A DNA stretch of 64,000 nucleotides, taken from assembly GCA_963971535.1 (NCBI GenBank), contig OZ020585.1, forward strand, positions 159,952,211-160,016,210. Reading direction: 5' to 3'. Position numbers and translations under genes: made by a program. Positions 1 through 10,758 of this stretch are shown piece by piece (the stretch's first letter is position 1; each line of letters opens with the position of its first letter). Source of the DNA: Notolepis coatsorum. Lineage: Eukaryota > Chordata > Actinopteri > Aulopiformes > Paralepididae. The notes under the pieces are model-generated. The model worked only from the letters and a program-made list of their open reading frames with translations. It made no database searches and was not told the DNA's origin.

Positions 1-555
1 GAGCTATAACATGATTTGTGACAAACTACAGAGGCTGACACACCATGGGTAGCAATGATGTTCGATAAAGTCTCAGTTGTAGCTGAATCGTCAAGCTCTT
101 CACTCTTCTGTAATGCCTTTTGGTTCAGCTGTCTTGAAGTCATTGTCCTTGCCGTCACAGGGCTCGAATAGGCATTTCTTCCTTGACATGTCAATCTGAA
201 ATTAACAAAAGAAGAATGCACTATTTGTATCCTCCGTCTCTGCACTACCACACACTCTACATTACAGAGCAATATGGATACATTGCCAGAATGTACATTT
301 CGGACGGGCTGTTCACTATTCCAATGAAAACATGTATGTCCCATGTTATTGGTATCCTACATGATCTTGACTGGTATTTGCATTACCTTTTGGGTCTCTT
401 TCTCTGCCTCAGATCTTCTATCACATAATTCTACATTAAGGAGAGCAAAAGTACCATATGAATACTCTATACAATATTTAGAATCAAACTTGATGCTTCT
501 CTGTGTGACAGGGGATAGAGCCTGGTGACGCGAGGCTAGGTAATAATCACACATT
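1..555. other. Unassigned stretch at window start
   Basis: No coding, RNA or repeat signal could be supported here. The short open frames lack any recognisable domain and overlap each other on both strands. Confidence 0.5.
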
Positions 556-563
556 CATGTCAT

Positions 564-913
564 TAGGGGTATAATGATTCATTGATGCATCGAAATGCAT
601 CGATTCTAATGTGACGATTCAACTGCATCGATTTGAAAATGTTAGAATCGATTATAATCAAAAATATATATATATATTTAAAAAAACTTATTTTTTGTGT
701 GTATTGTTTTTGTTGACGTATAGTCCATTCATGCTGAGTGAATTAGTTCCCCCAGCCACATTTGTGTATTCAAAATGTTTGGGGGAATTAACTGATAGAA
801 AATTAATCGAATCGAATCGTGGTCAAATGAAGAGATTTCATGATGCATTGAATCGTTGCCTGAAGAATCGTAATCGAATCTAATCGTTGTGAGGTCGAAT
901 CGTTACACCCCTA
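564..913. mobile_element. Non-autonomous hAT element (350 bp)
   Basis: The ends are inverted: it starts TAGGGGTATAATGATTC and finishes GAATCGTTACACCCCTA. It is flanked by 8-bp duplications CATGTCAT (556-563) and CATGACAT (914-921), matching at 7 of 8 positions. An 8-bp TSD with this terminus is typical of hAT transposons. The interior is AT-rich with repeated GAATCG words and no transposase, so it depends on enzyme supplied elsewhere. Confidence 0.8.
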
Positions 914-966
914 CATGACATACATTGCTAACATAGCTAACTAGCTATGCATTAACATTAGTTATC

Positions 967-1080
967 GTCAGGTGGCTAACATTAACCCTAAGAGCTAGCT
1001 TACTGTAGCTTACTGTAGAGCTAGCTTACTGTAGCTTACTGTAGTAAGCTAGCTCTTAGGGTTAACGTTAGCCATCTGAC
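967..1080. repeat. Palindromic repeat, 38-bp arms
   Basis: Positions 967-1004 are the reverse complement of 1043-1080 with two mismatches, around a 38-bp spacer made of repeated GTAGCTTACT words. The arms carry GCTAGC and TTAACCCTAAGAGC motifs. It would fold into a long hairpin. It may be a fold-back MITE, but no clear target duplication is visible. Confidence 0.7.
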
Positions 1081-1477
1081 AGCTTGTGATCATATTATAT
1101 TCAGTGTTTGTTATTGGATAGTAAAACCACAGTTTGTGTATCTGTTTCTATTTTCTCAACTTACTTGCATTGAAACAACAATCCTTGAAAACCAGGGGTC
1201 TCTATTTGCTGCAGCTGCTCGTTGCCACAGTAGGAATGAGATCACGGTGCAAATCACTACTCACTTGGAAGTTTTGCGTTAACGATTAGCGCACTGACGT
1301 CTCAGTCAAGGCTAGGAACTGGGGTTCTGAGGACATTTGATAAGGTAACAGTCACGTACAAAAATCCAATAGAATAGTTTCTAGTTGTGGCAGCAAACTG
1401 CTCCGCTGCCACGTGGACTCATGGCAGAGCTGCAGCAGTTACCCCAGTAACCAAGCATAAGCACCTAGAGTACCCCA
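1081..1477. other. Unassigned stretch
   Basis: I see no supported gene, RNA or classifiable repeat here. The 3' part leads directly into the retroposon tail that follows, so some of it may be body of that element. Confidence 0.4.
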
Positions 1478-1520
1478 TTAGGCGCTCTACAAATTAAAGT
1501 TATTATTATTATCATTCTGT
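1478..1520 (+). repeat. L2-type LINE/SINE 3' tail
   Basis: A GCGCTCTACAAATTAAAG motif is followed by (TTA)n. This form, a CGCT-TATAAAT-like box plus ATT repeats, is the common 3' end of fish L2-clade LINEs and the SINEs they mobilise. Related tails lie near 16985 and, inverted, near 28460. Confidence 0.55.
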
Positions 1521-1955
1521 TTACAATTGAACATTCCATGAAAATGATCAATAAATTCTGCATCTTCTGAAACATTTATAAACAGAAAATTCATTAAAAA
1601 TGGCACCAAAATGAGTAGAAATTTGGTAAATTCCAGTAAATATTGCAATTTTGAAACTTTTAAGTATCATAAATGGATTCAGCATCCTGAATAACCCCCA
1701 AAACAACTCCAACATTGTTGAAATTGATCAAGTAGTTTCTGAGATTTGTCCATTTAGGCGATTATGGAAATTAATGCTAATTATGCAAATAAAAAAAGTT
1801 GCCCAACATTTACAACTTAGCATCCGGCAGTTTCTGAGTGCTGGGGATCCGTACTATCCATATCCATCATAAAACTTTGGTGGTTCCGAAATTTCCGGGT
1901 TCACAATGGGGCTCTATGGGATGGCAAATAGACTAACACTGGGATGAAGAGACAA
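1521..1955. other. Unassigned AT-rich stretch
   Basis: Low-complexity AT-rich DNA. The 73-codon frame inside it has no recognisable domain. It ends where similarity to R1 copy B begins. Confidence 0.4.
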
Positions 1956-2031
1956 ACTTCATCCCAGTTGCCCCATAAAAACGCTGTTTCAATGATGAGC
2001 AACCAAGGCGCGCAAGCCCATGTATGGTTCC

Positions 2032-2513
2032 CAGGGGCGTAACTATGGGGGGGGTCCCCGGGAAATATCCCCGGGAAATGTCCCCCGCATGATTTCAGAA
2101 TGCACTTATTGTCCCCCCGACGTTTTTACCATCCAAAGATAATACATGCATGCGACCGCGGCGACCGTGCGGCCAGCACTGTGACTCGCTACAGTACTCG
2201 TCTTTGCATAATAATAGCATACATGTAGTACATGTAGTGATTGTTAATTGTACATAATTCACCCACGGAACTATTGTTAGGAACAAGAGTTCCGCCCGAA
2301 CATTATACCTGGTGGCACTACCTGCCATCACAGGTCAGTCGACTGCAAGCAATGTAGTTGCGAGCGAATGCTTGCAAAAATGTGTTAAAAAAAACAAAAC
2401 AAACGTCTTTGATAGCTTCTTTGCAACGGGGAAATACCAACTGATGAGCCAGAAGAGGAGCCTACGACCTACGACTGTCCCCCGCACCACTAGCAACAGA
2501 GTTTACGCCACTG
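2032..2513. mobile_element. Non-autonomous hAT element in R1 (482 bp)
   Basis: Flanked by perfect 8-bp duplications ATGGTTCC (2024-2031 and 2514-2521). Starts CAGGGGCGTAACTA and ends TTTACGCCACTG, an imperfect hAT inverted terminus. R1 copy B lacks this insert, which confirms the empty site. A short plus-strand frame from 2312 may be a transposase leftover, but I could not identify a domain. Confidence 0.85.
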
Positions 2514-2782
2514 ATGGTTCCTATCAGAAGCACCCAGGGCCAGCACTACATACACGTCGAGACCCAAAAAATATCAATGGAAATTCTAACAAGAACCCAG
2601 ATACTGTTCCTCCAAGCAGCCTGGGAGAATGACAAGAAGCCGCTTTTTTTACAGAAAAAAATACGGACATGGGTCCCATACGACGCGGCTGAGGGAAAAC
2701 AACACCCCATCAACCTGCTCCATAAAAGAGGGGACGGGGAACCCCCAGAGAGACTTCCCACGTGAGCAATAAATTGAAAAGA

Positions 2783-3039
2783 CATATCGCTGCTGTCGGG
2801 ACAAAACCTCATAACTCCAAAAACCCAACTTTTCAGCAGATGAGAAAAACGAACACAGATTTGAGGGTGAATAGAGTTAGGAGGTTTAGACAGATGATCG
2901 GTTTAATGCTTTCCCATTGTTTAAACTTTGTAAAACCCACACACACATATGGAGGATGATCTACAGAGTTGATTCATATAAAAAAAAGAATATTAAAAAA
3001 AATGGAGTTATGAGGTTTTGTCCCGACAGCAGCGATATG
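2783..3039. mobile_element. MITE with 37-bp perfect inverted ends
   Basis: 2783-2819 is the exact reverse complement of 3003-3039, and the element sits inside R1 copy A. TA dinucleotides lie 2 bp in from each end, so a Tc1/mariner-type TA target is likely but not proven. No transposase is encoded. Confidence 0.8.
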
Positions 3040-3068
3040 CAACATTGAGCTATGTAACAATTGGACTA

Positions 3069-3176
3069 GGACTCTCTGAGGAGGAGGCTCTGAAACTCTG
3101 AGGAGGCTCCCTCACTGAGAGGGAGGTTCTGAACTCACAGAGGAGGCTCTGGAACTCCCTGAGGAGGAGGCTCTGA
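3069..3176. repeat. Imperfect GAGGAGGCTCTGAA minisatellite
   Basis: About five degenerate copies of a GAGGAGGCTCTGAA(C)TCT-like word occur in a row. Copy B of R1 has only a short unexpanded equivalent, so the expansion is local to this copy. Confidence 0.6.
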
Positions 3177-3843
3177 CCCAATATACACACTACTAGTAGG
3201 GAGCAGAGCAGAAGAACAAATCGTCTCTACTGCATTGCATCACCTACCAAGCTCAATACACATACAACAGAGCAGAACTTCTTTTTAAGTTCTACTCACC
3301 TTGACAATAACAGAGGTCCACAACATGGAGCCTGAAAATAACTCACGAAAGTCTCACAACCAATAGAAACGCACCCAGTGACGTACTCTATGGCGGGGGG
3401 AATTCCGTGGCCTACCGCCCAATATGGCGTGGGACCAGGAAACTCCCCCCCCCTCCCTACCCTGTGACGCGCTGACCCTGCAATGTGACAGGAAGCCCGA
3501 AGGACAGGAGGCCCAACCCCCTGACCAATCAGAAAAAGGGGAGGGAGGGTTTATCAGTTCACCCCCTCATGACCCCTCACCCCTGATACGATGCAATGAC
3601 AAAGCAGAGCCATGACACCAGTCATAGCGTGCTACACGAAGCGCATCTATACCTGTCAAGAAAGAAAAACACAGACCAGGGCCCTGGTACAAGAGCTTAC
3701 ACATGTAATTTATGTAGGCCAACACCTAATCCAGTTGTGGATCTTAACGACACACACAACCCTCCATCACAACAAAAAAGGCAAAAGTACACTCTCACTA
3801 CCGTAAGAGGAACGCCGTTTTTCATAATGAGAGAAGACATAAG

Positions 3844-4386
3844 TGTGAGGATGGGGTTCTTGCGGAGCCCAATAGCAAAACACAGGAGGAGAGAATGGAG
3901 CGGTTTTAGGGTTCTTTAATTATTCTTCCCAACCAAGCAGAGTATAACAGGAATGTGAAACAGGAATGTGAACAACACGGAGGTTATAATGTTCTTGGGG
4001 GGGAGAAGAATGAGAGCAGGTGCACTTCAGTGCAGCTGTCGGCAGCGAGAGAGAGAGGACACAGGTCTTGCGCTTGAGAGCGAGCAGGAGTCCTCTTTGC
4101 TTGGCTCGAGACGTCAGGGTGGAAGGACACTGGGGTTCGAGACGTCAGGGTGGAAGGGTGCTGGAGCGAAGTCCTGGGGCACAAGAAACAGAAGGTTAGG
4201 GAAAGCATAAACAGGGGTAGTTACAGCTGGTCTTCAGGTAGCGTCGTTGTACCTCGGTAGGCAGTTTAACACTGCAACGTCAGATGACGGGATCTGCCAG
4301 TTGAAGTAGGGAACGCTTGATGAGGTGATCTCTTGCAGCCGCGCTGATTGCTCCTCATCTGGCAGACTCGAGCTCCGATCGTGACA
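3844..4386 (-). repeat. LTR of gypsy element 1 (possible former solo LTR)
   Basis: 543 bp, reading TGTCACGATCGG...CCATCCTCACA on the minus strand. It is flanked on both sides by ATAAG (3839-3843, 4387-4391), exactly what a solo LTR would show. It is about 99% identical to 7250-7792, with roughly six differences counted by eye. Confidence 0.85.
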
Positions 4387-4511
4387 ATAAGTCCTCGATT
4401 AAGTACTGGTCACAGGCCTTGCTAAGTCCACATGACAGCGACCAAACAATCTTCAGAAAAATATTGCCTCTCTAAGCAGGAGCACAACCCCAGCAGAAGC
4501 TGAGAGGTTAC
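4387..4511 (+). repeat. Duplicated R1 flank between LTR and integrase remnant
   Basis: These 125 bp match 7793-7917 with a single mismatch and are R1 sequence, homologous to 40685-40825 in copy B. The segment ends abruptly at a junction with minus-strand integrase sequence, sharing only GT as microhomology. It records a rearrangement after insertion, not part of the LTR. Confidence 0.85.
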
Positions 4512-4544
4512 GAAGTCGTGGGTGTCCTCTCTCATTGTGACCCA

Positions 4545-6452
4545 TCAGAAGTGTCGCTTCAGCAGGGACAGGGTACGGTTGATCCCAGAATGACAGGTGA
4601 ACCGGGAGGCGTGGACCCACTGGAGCACCTGGGAGCGGACAAGGTCGGGGACAAAAAGCCGGTTAGGTGGGCCGTTACCTGGATCAGGCTGGACGGGCTG
4701 GGCCTCCCGGACGACCGACTGGATCTCCCAGGTGGCGGCGGCCACCAGGCAGGAGGAAGGAAGCATGGTGTCCGGGTGTGCGGAACCCTCCTCGGGGATG
4801 AACTGCCTGGAGAGGGCGTCTGGCTTGGTGTTCTTGGAGCCAGGCCTGTAGGTCAGGGTGAAATTGAACCTGGTGAAGAACAGTGCCCAGCGTGCCTGGC
4901 GGGAGTTCAGGCGCTTGGCTGTCTGGATGTAGGCGAGGTTCTTGTGGTCAGTCCAGACCAGGAAGGGGGTCTCCGATCCCTCCAGCCAGTGCCTCCACTC
5001 CTCCAGTGCCAGTTTGACTGCCAGGAGCTCCAGGTTCCCGATATCGTAATTGACCTCTGCCGGGGTCAGGCGGTGAGAGAAGAAGGCACAGGGGTGCAGT
5101 CTCTGGTCGAGAGCGGAGCGTTGGGAAAGGACCGCCCCCACTCCGATACTTGAGGCGTCTACCTCCACCACGAACCGGCGGGACGTGTCCGGCTGAACGA
5201 GGATGGGCGCGGAGGTGAAGCGCTGGCGTAGCTCGGCGAAGGCGGAGTCCACTCTGTCCGACCAGACGAAGGGCACGGAAGGCGAGGTGAGTTGAGTAAG
5301 GGGTGCAGCGACCCGGCTGTAGTCCCTGACGAAACGCCGGTAGAAGTTAGCAAACCCCAGGAAGCGTTGGAGCTGCTTGACGTTGGTGGGACGGGGCCAG
5401 TCGGTCACCGCCTTGATCTTCTCGGGGTCCGCCCGGATCTTGCCGCCCTCAATGATGTAGCCGAGGAACCCGATGGAGGAGACGTGGAACTCACATTTCT
5501 CCACCTTGACGAACAGCTTGTTCTCTAGTAGGCGCTGGAGGGCCGGGCGGACATGCTGGATGTGCTCCTCCATGGAGCGGGAGAAAATCAGAATGTCGTC
5601 CAGATAGACAAAGACAGAGCGGTTCAGGACATCACGGAGAACGTCATTGACAAGGGCCTGGAAGACAGCAGGGGCGTTGATCAACCCAAAAGGCATCACC
5701 TTGTACTCGAAGTGGCCGAGCGGGGTCTTGAAGGCCGTCTTCCATTCGTCTCCCTCCCGGATGCGGACCAGATGATAGGCATTTCTGAGATCCAACTTCG
5801 AGAAAATGGTGGCGCCTTGCAGGGGTTCGAAAGCAGAGTTAATCAAAGGGAGGGTGTACTTGTTCTTAACCGTGATGTTATTGAGACCCCAGTAGTCAAT
5901 ACAGGGGCGAAGGGAGTGGTCCTTCTTGGACACAAAAAAGAAGCCCGCGCCGACAGGAGAGGAGGAGGGGGTAATAATGCCCGAGGCCAGGGACTCGTGG
6001 ACGTACTTCTCCATAGACTCTCTCTCTGGGCGTGAGAGGTTAAACAGGCGGCTAGCGGGGAGCGGGGCTCCCGGGAGCAGGTCTATAGCACAGTCGTACT
6101 GGCGATGAGGAGGTAGGGAGAGAGCTTGTTGTTTGCTAAACACAGCCTCTAGGTCGTGGTAAATTGGAGGAACAGTCGAAAGGTCAACAGGTTCGTTGGG
6201 AACGGGAGAACCAGTGGCCCCCAGTGGTGACCGCGCCGACCCGAGACAATAGGCGTGACAGTGAGCACTCCAGCTCGTGACTGAGCCCGTTGGCCAATTT
6301 ATTACAGGGTTGTGTAGCTTTAGCCAAGGCATGCCTAGAACGATTGGGTTATGGGAGGAATCAGTGACGTGAAAACGGATCTCCTCGCTATGATTCCCGG
6401 AGAGTTGAAGGCGTGGCACTGAATTGCATATTCGGACCGGAACTGGGAACAA
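4545..6452 (-). pseudogene. Gypsy pol remnant: protease C-terminus, RT, RNase H, start of integrase
   Basis: An intact 635-codon minus-strand frame. The first 60 residues match the C-terminal part of a retropepsin ([14 protein letters not shown]) but the D-S-G active site is absent. RT spans about residues 130-330, with [12 protein letters not shown] and catalytic YLDD near residue 283 (about 5595-5606). The RNase H domain follows, with acidic residues in VEVDAS, LELLAV and TDHKNL (about 425-505). The frame then reaches the integrase zinc-finger start ([16 protein letters not shown]) and is cut off at the 4511/4512 junction. It would once have copied the element's RNA in a cytoplasmic particle. 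The RT frame is open, but with no protease core or integrase this copy cannot be autonomous. An upstream deletion joins gag directly to protease. Confidence 0.9.
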
Positions 6453-6479
6453 ATTTAAGGCTTGTTTATGTGCCCAGCG

Positions 6480-7236
6480 TCACAGTCGAGCCCCGTGGCG
6501 TTCGCGGAGAGGAAGGCGAGAGCGGTCGAGGTCCATGGGCTCCGAATCGTTGGTTCTGCGGTTCTGCAACGGGACACTATTAACGGGGCGCTCCTGCTCA
6601 GCGGCCCTGCGGCTCTGCAGCGGGACACTGTTGACGGTGCTGGCCTTTTCACGGCGGCGTTCCCGGAGACGCGTGTCCAGCTCTCTGGCTAAGTTAATCA
6701 AGTTGTCAACGGAAGTAAGCTTCTCCTTCGACGCCAATTCATCCTTTAGAACTTGGCTGAGGCCCTGGCGAAAGGCTCCACGTAATGGTTCATCATTCCA
6801 CTGGGAAACCCGCTGCCAGAATACGGAATTCGATAGCGTACTCGCTCACACTACGGTGTTGGTGGATGGTAAACAAGGCGGCCGTTCTATCCGAACCACC
6901 GGGAGGATGGTCGAAGACCTTTTGCATGTCGGCGATGTACCCGGAGTACGAATTGCAGAGGGGGGAATTACTGAAGTGGAGGGCTGTCGCCCATTCTAAC
7001 GCGGGCCCCGTCAGCAAACCAGACAGGTAGGATATTGGCTGGGCTGTTAAATATGCTTCAAAACGCTCGAATCGTTTGTCTCGCTCTGCGGCGCTGAGAG
7101 TGAGAGCGCTGAGTTGGGCAATAGTCTCATCCAGTATCTGTGAGTGTTGATTTACCAGACTGGCGTGTCCGCTGACGGCGGCCTGGATGCTGGTGCTCCA
7201 TTCACCGGCCTCCTGTGCTGCTGAGTCCGACATCAT
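6480..7236 (-). pseudogene. Gypsy gag remnant (frameshifted)
   Basis: Gag begins at adjacent Met codons (7236 and 7233), 14 bp after the 5' LTR. Compared with the sister gag at 35266, an in-frame deletion of about 58 residues removes the region before ISYLSGLLTGPALEW. A one-base insertion near 6795 breaks the frame, which resumes at 6737 with the conserved ASKEK...NLINLAR and arginine-rich RLRERRREKAS segments. The CCHC knuckle that should follow is deleted. Gag would form the particle shell. I identify it by its place after the primer site and by similarity to the second copy. Confidence 0.8.
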
Positions 7237-7237
7237 G

Positions 7238-7248
7238 GTCGCAGTGTT
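7238..7248 (-). promoter_or_regulatory. Self-priming primer-binding site, gypsy element 1
   Basis: Immediately after the 5' LTR the minus strand reads GAACACTGCGACC, then ATG. No standard tRNA primer site (TGG...) is present. AACACTGCGAC is complementary to GTTGCAGTGTT inside the same LTR with one G-U pair. This matches Tf1/sushi elements, which prime from the folded-back 5' end of their own transcript. Confidence 0.6.
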
Positions 7249-7249
7249 C

Positions 7250-7792
7250 TGTGAGGATGGGGTTCTTGCGGAGCCCAATAGCAAAACACAGGAGGAGAGA
7301 ATGGAGCGGTTTTAGGGTTCTTTAATTATTCTTCCCAACCAAGCAGAGTATAACAGGAATGTGAAACAGGAATGTGAACAACACGGAGGTTATAATGTTC
7401 TTGGGGGGGAGAAGAATGAGAGCAGGTGCACTTCAGTGCAGCTGTCGGCAGCGAGAGAGAGAGGACACAGGTCTTGCGCTTGAGAGCGAGCAGGAGTCCT
7501 CTTTGCTTGGCTCGAGACGTCAGGGTGGAAGGACGCTGGGGCTCGAGACGTCAGGGTGGAAGGGCGCTGGAGCGAAGTCCTGGGGCACAAGAAACAGAAG
7601 GTTAGGGAAAGCATAAACAGGAGTAGTTACAGCTGGTCTTCAGGTAGCGTCGTCGTACCTCGGTAGGCAGTTTAACACTGCAACGTCGGATGACGGGATC
7701 TGCCAGTTGAAGTAGGGAACGCTTGATGAGGTGATCTCTTGCAGCCGCGCTGATTGCTCCTCATCTGGCAGACTCGAGCTCCGATCGTGACA
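7250..7792 (-). repeat. 5' LTR of gypsy element 1
   Basis: 543 bp, minus strand, TGTCACGATCGG...CCATCCTCACA. Followed on the plus strand by ATAAG, the outer TSD. The position equivalent to the TATA box of the sister LTR is degraded (CTACTTCAAC instead of CTATATCATC), so promoter activity is doubtful. Confidence 0.85.
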
Positions 7793-7975
7793 ATAAGTCC
7801 TCGATTAAGTACTGGTCACAGGCCTTGCTAAGTCCACATGACAGCGACCAAACAATCTTCAGAAAAAAATTGCCTCTCTAAGCAGGAGCACAACCCCAGC
7901 AGAAGCTGAGAGGTTACACCGTATCCCCACAAACATAGTGAAACAATATATTGTAAACAAAATCATGTTTGAGGG
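7793..7975 (+). mobile_element. R1 copy A, resumed after gypsy insertion
   Basis: Continues the R1 alignment to about 40685-40890 (copy B) and 8330-8410 (copy C), including the TATCCCCA...ATAGTGAA block. It ends in a G-rich run near 7976-7990, after which copy C begins. Confidence 0.65.
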
Positions 7976-8012
7976 GAGGGGGGGGGGGGGCCCAGGGGAA
8001 AACCGGGGGAAA

Positions 8013-9811
8013 AAACCACCCCTCACCACCTGATACGACTTGTTTGAACAGGTACAGTCCTGTTTATATGTGAACTTGCCACCTGTTTATTGTCATCACA
8101 AGCTGAGAGAGGGACTCATCTCTCGATCACATGCCACTATGCATAGCTTTGCAGGGTTTTTAACCCAGCCAGTTGTGAGCTCAGCTACGTTGACTAACGT
8201 TACATGAACACACACAACCTCTCATCATACAACAAAACCAGTTCATTTTTACTCATGTAAAAAACAACGCCGTTTTCTAGAGAGAAAGCTATACCAGCGA
8301 TCAAGACAATTCACACACAACACATGTCGCATCCCCAAATGTAGTGAAGTAACATACGTTTTGGAAAAAACATTGTTATTACAAAACATTCAGAAGGGGA
8401 AGGAAGGAAGAGGGGGGAAGTGTCCAATGGACCCTTACCTGCACAAATGAACGCAGGCTGAGAGGACCGCAACAGGCTGGTCTCCACGTCGACGAAAGCC
8501 CTCGCTGGCGGGGCAAAATAAGCTAAGGCTCCGGCGAGACCCCCCCCTCCAACAGCCGATCATGGTGCAGGGCCGACTACATCTTCTGTCAAAGATGACG
8601 TCGTAGTCAGAGTGCTATGGCCTGCTATTCTCACGGCTAATGTTCAACGGTGTAGCACAAGCTAACAGCTAACTCCAGGCTAACTGGTAGCATCAGGCTA
8701 ACGTTCCCAGCCGAGCGAGCGTACAGAGCTAGCATCGTAGCTAACTGCTAACTGGCTAACAGGTAGCTCAACCCAGCTAGGACGCAAGCTAAGCAGCTAC
8801 CACCGAAACTATACAACGTGAGAACACAATATAGGCCAACACTTCAGACAGCCGCCGTCTGTCCCTCTCCTCATCCGAAGAGAGAAGAGGAAAAGAAGTC
8901 AACACAGTCTTCAGAACAATGATTATCAGACACAGCGGTGCCGGCACAAGTCCCTCATGGGCTGCAGCAGACTTGAGCGTGGAGGTATTCTTATAACGAA
9001 ACACCAAACCCACTTCCCTCGCGGCGGGTAACTTTCATCTTGAAAGGCGGGGCCCGCACGGTGACAGAGAGTATCCGTTTGTCCAGAGATCCGGGGGATT
9101 GAACCCTAGATTCGGATACGGTCCCAGGCAACAAAGCTCCCGATGAGGAGCTCATGTAACGTGGGCGTCAAACCAGAACCCTCTCCATGCCGCTAAGAGG
9201 CAGCAAAAAAGGGTACCAGCCTGGAGCCGGCTTTCGTAAGTTGTGCAGCCATTCCCCCCATAGCAACACAACTGGCGCTTGCATCTCAAAACCATCACAC
9301 GCCCGGAGAGGCAGCTAGCCCTCACACAGCCGAGCGCCTCTCAAGCAAAGTCCAACTGCAGAGCGGAGGTAATACCTGTCCAACTGCAGACTGAAGGAAT
9401 TCCGGCGGGGATTAGGCCAGCGACGCGAGCCCCTAATACGAAAATGCCGGTGGAGGTCAGAATGATCATCATCTTCTAGACACCCCAGTGGTGCAGACAT
9501 TATCACTGTATTTCCTCGAAAAATAGTGAGAGAGAAAATAAAGATATAATGTCAACGCAGCTCCTTCATCGTAGCTCCTCTTCAATATTTCACTAATCTC
9601 AAAGTGGTGTATACAGACACTCGCCGTGGTGAAAACAAGGAAGGAGCTGTTAGTATGGCCACACCCCTGCTTATGTAGAAGAGCGGATGGGGGTGTGGCC
9701 AGGCGGATGGGTGTGTAAAGGTGCATGTGGAGATTTATTCAGTGCTAGTACAGGGATGTATTCCAGTAGACGCAGAGCGGAGCTACACAACCTATAACAC
9801 AGGATAGGACC
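8013..9811 (+). mobile_element. R1 copy C with right terminus
   Basis: Aligns to copy B across the TACGAC block, the CACACAAC...CATCATACAA block (8213), the GCATCCCCAAA block (8330), the GATGACG...CCTGCTA block (8600), GCTAAC-rich DNA (8640-8780) and the GCCGGTGGAGGTCAGAAT block (9443; 48018 in B). Its last 170 bp (about 9640-9811) are a diverged reverse complement of the left end of copy B (32516-32700), so R1 has long inverted termini. The open frames are short and unrecognised, so it appears non-coding or decayed. Confidence 0.6.
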
Positions 9812-10655
9812 GCCGTGCTGTGGACGTGCCGAGAAGGATCCGGGGGCTGGCGTACTTCTGGCGAAGCCCAACATTGCGTAATCTTTCGCTACAAACAATC
9901 TCCAGTTCTGAAGTGCATCTGAGCTGCTTCCGCGTTGGAAACGAATGAGGAAGGGTGAGGCGTGACCACTTCCGGCGTAATATAGGGGAAGCATGGGAGT
10001 GGCGTGGTCACGTGCAAGTGGGTGCATTCGTTTTGTTCCCTGGAGCACACTAGGTGCTGGAGATAATGGGTTATCTCAGAAGACAGAGCGAGACGCGAAG
10101 CCAGTTGATATATAACCAGGCTCAGCCAATGAACTAAAACTCCTGTGTTTCGGTAGTGACATGAAAACTAGGGACAAGGTTTTTTGAGTATAGTTTTTTT
10201 ATTTAAAAATTAAACCCACAATAAATCGAAATCGTTCAACTTCTGTTTAAACTTAATCATGACGATCTTTGAAATTACACCATTGAACTAAATCTAAAAA
10301 AAAAATTAAGTGTTATTTACATACATTGAAATTTACATGTCAGGGTTTGGGACAGCTACTTCCCAATAGAAAGTACCCCATAAATGATGATTTTGTATAT
10401 ATTTAGCTCATCACAATATAATTTAATGCCTTGGGTTTAAATAGATCATAATATATTCTTAGTAAATATCTATGTCTGAATACTTAATTGTTTTGTTAAA
10501 TAGTTTTTCTTGTTGTGGGACAGCACTTTGAACTAATTCGGTAGAATGCCCCATATAGCACTTTTCTCTGACTCAAAGCGCTCCCCACAATGTAGGGTGG
10601 AAATAGCCTCCTTCACCACCACTGGTAGCACCCAACATTGGGCTACGCAGGCTCA
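9812..10655. other. Unassigned stretch
   Basis: GC-balanced DNA to about 10130, then AT-rich DNA. Minus-strand frames at 9671-10048 have no recognisable domain. No repeat family could be assigned. Confidence 0.4.
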
Positions 10656-10758
10656 ATGACTACCATACACTGGCACCAGCCACACATCACACTACACAGT
10701 GACTACCATACACTGGCACCAGGCACACATCACACTACACAGTGACTACCATACACTG
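10656..10758 (+). repeat. 43-bp minisatellite, left remnant
   Basis: About 2.3 copies of a 43-bp unit containing CTGGCACCAGGCACACATCA and TGACTACCATACA. The same unit resumes at 13742, so the intervening 3 kb was inserted into the array. Confidence 0.9.

Larger units (their letters stand above)
1956..3843 (+). mobile_element. R1 copy A, left part (unclassified large repeat)
   Basis: Outside the nested insertions, this segment aligns by eye, with many substitutions, to 34252-34714 and 38810-39190 (copy B). Its last part also aligns to the start of copy C near 8013. Shared landmarks are the AAAAAC...GAGCAACC-AGGCGCGC block, a CCCAGAGAGAC-TT block near 2745, the CCCAATATACAC block near 3177, and the GATACGA-GCAAT block near 3586. 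It is interrupted by a hAT (2032-2513), a TA-flanked MITE and, from 3844, by a gypsy element. It has no recognisable coding region. Confidence 0.6.
3844..7792 (-). mobile_element. Gypsy element 1, Tf1/sushi-like, defective
   Basis: A minus-strand Ty3/gypsy copy bounded by LTRs at 7250-7792 (5') and 3844-4386 (3' side), with ATAAG at 3839-3843 and again at 7793-7797 as a 5-bp TSD. It is inserted in R1: R1 copy B near 40672-40830 is the empty-site homologue. ATAAG plus 120 bp of R1 flank also appears inside, at 4387-4511, directly abutting integrase coding sequence. So the copy is not a simple insertion. Gag, part of protease, RT and RNase H remain; most of integrase, the chromodomain and the CCHC/protease core are missing. 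Assignment to the sushi group rests on the sister copy with a chromodomain at 34715. Confidence 0.85.

Noticed and set aside
4387..4511. 5' extension of the gypsy LTR
   Set aside because: It is present next to both LTRs but is R1 flanking sequence (homologous at 40685-40825) and begins with the TSD ATAAG.
4518..5153. Plus-strand 211-codon frame
   Set aside because: Antisense shadow of the gypsy RNase H/integrase-start region on the minus strand; no domain of its own.
5553..6035. Plus-strand 160-codon frame
   Set aside because: Antisense of the gypsy RT coding region.
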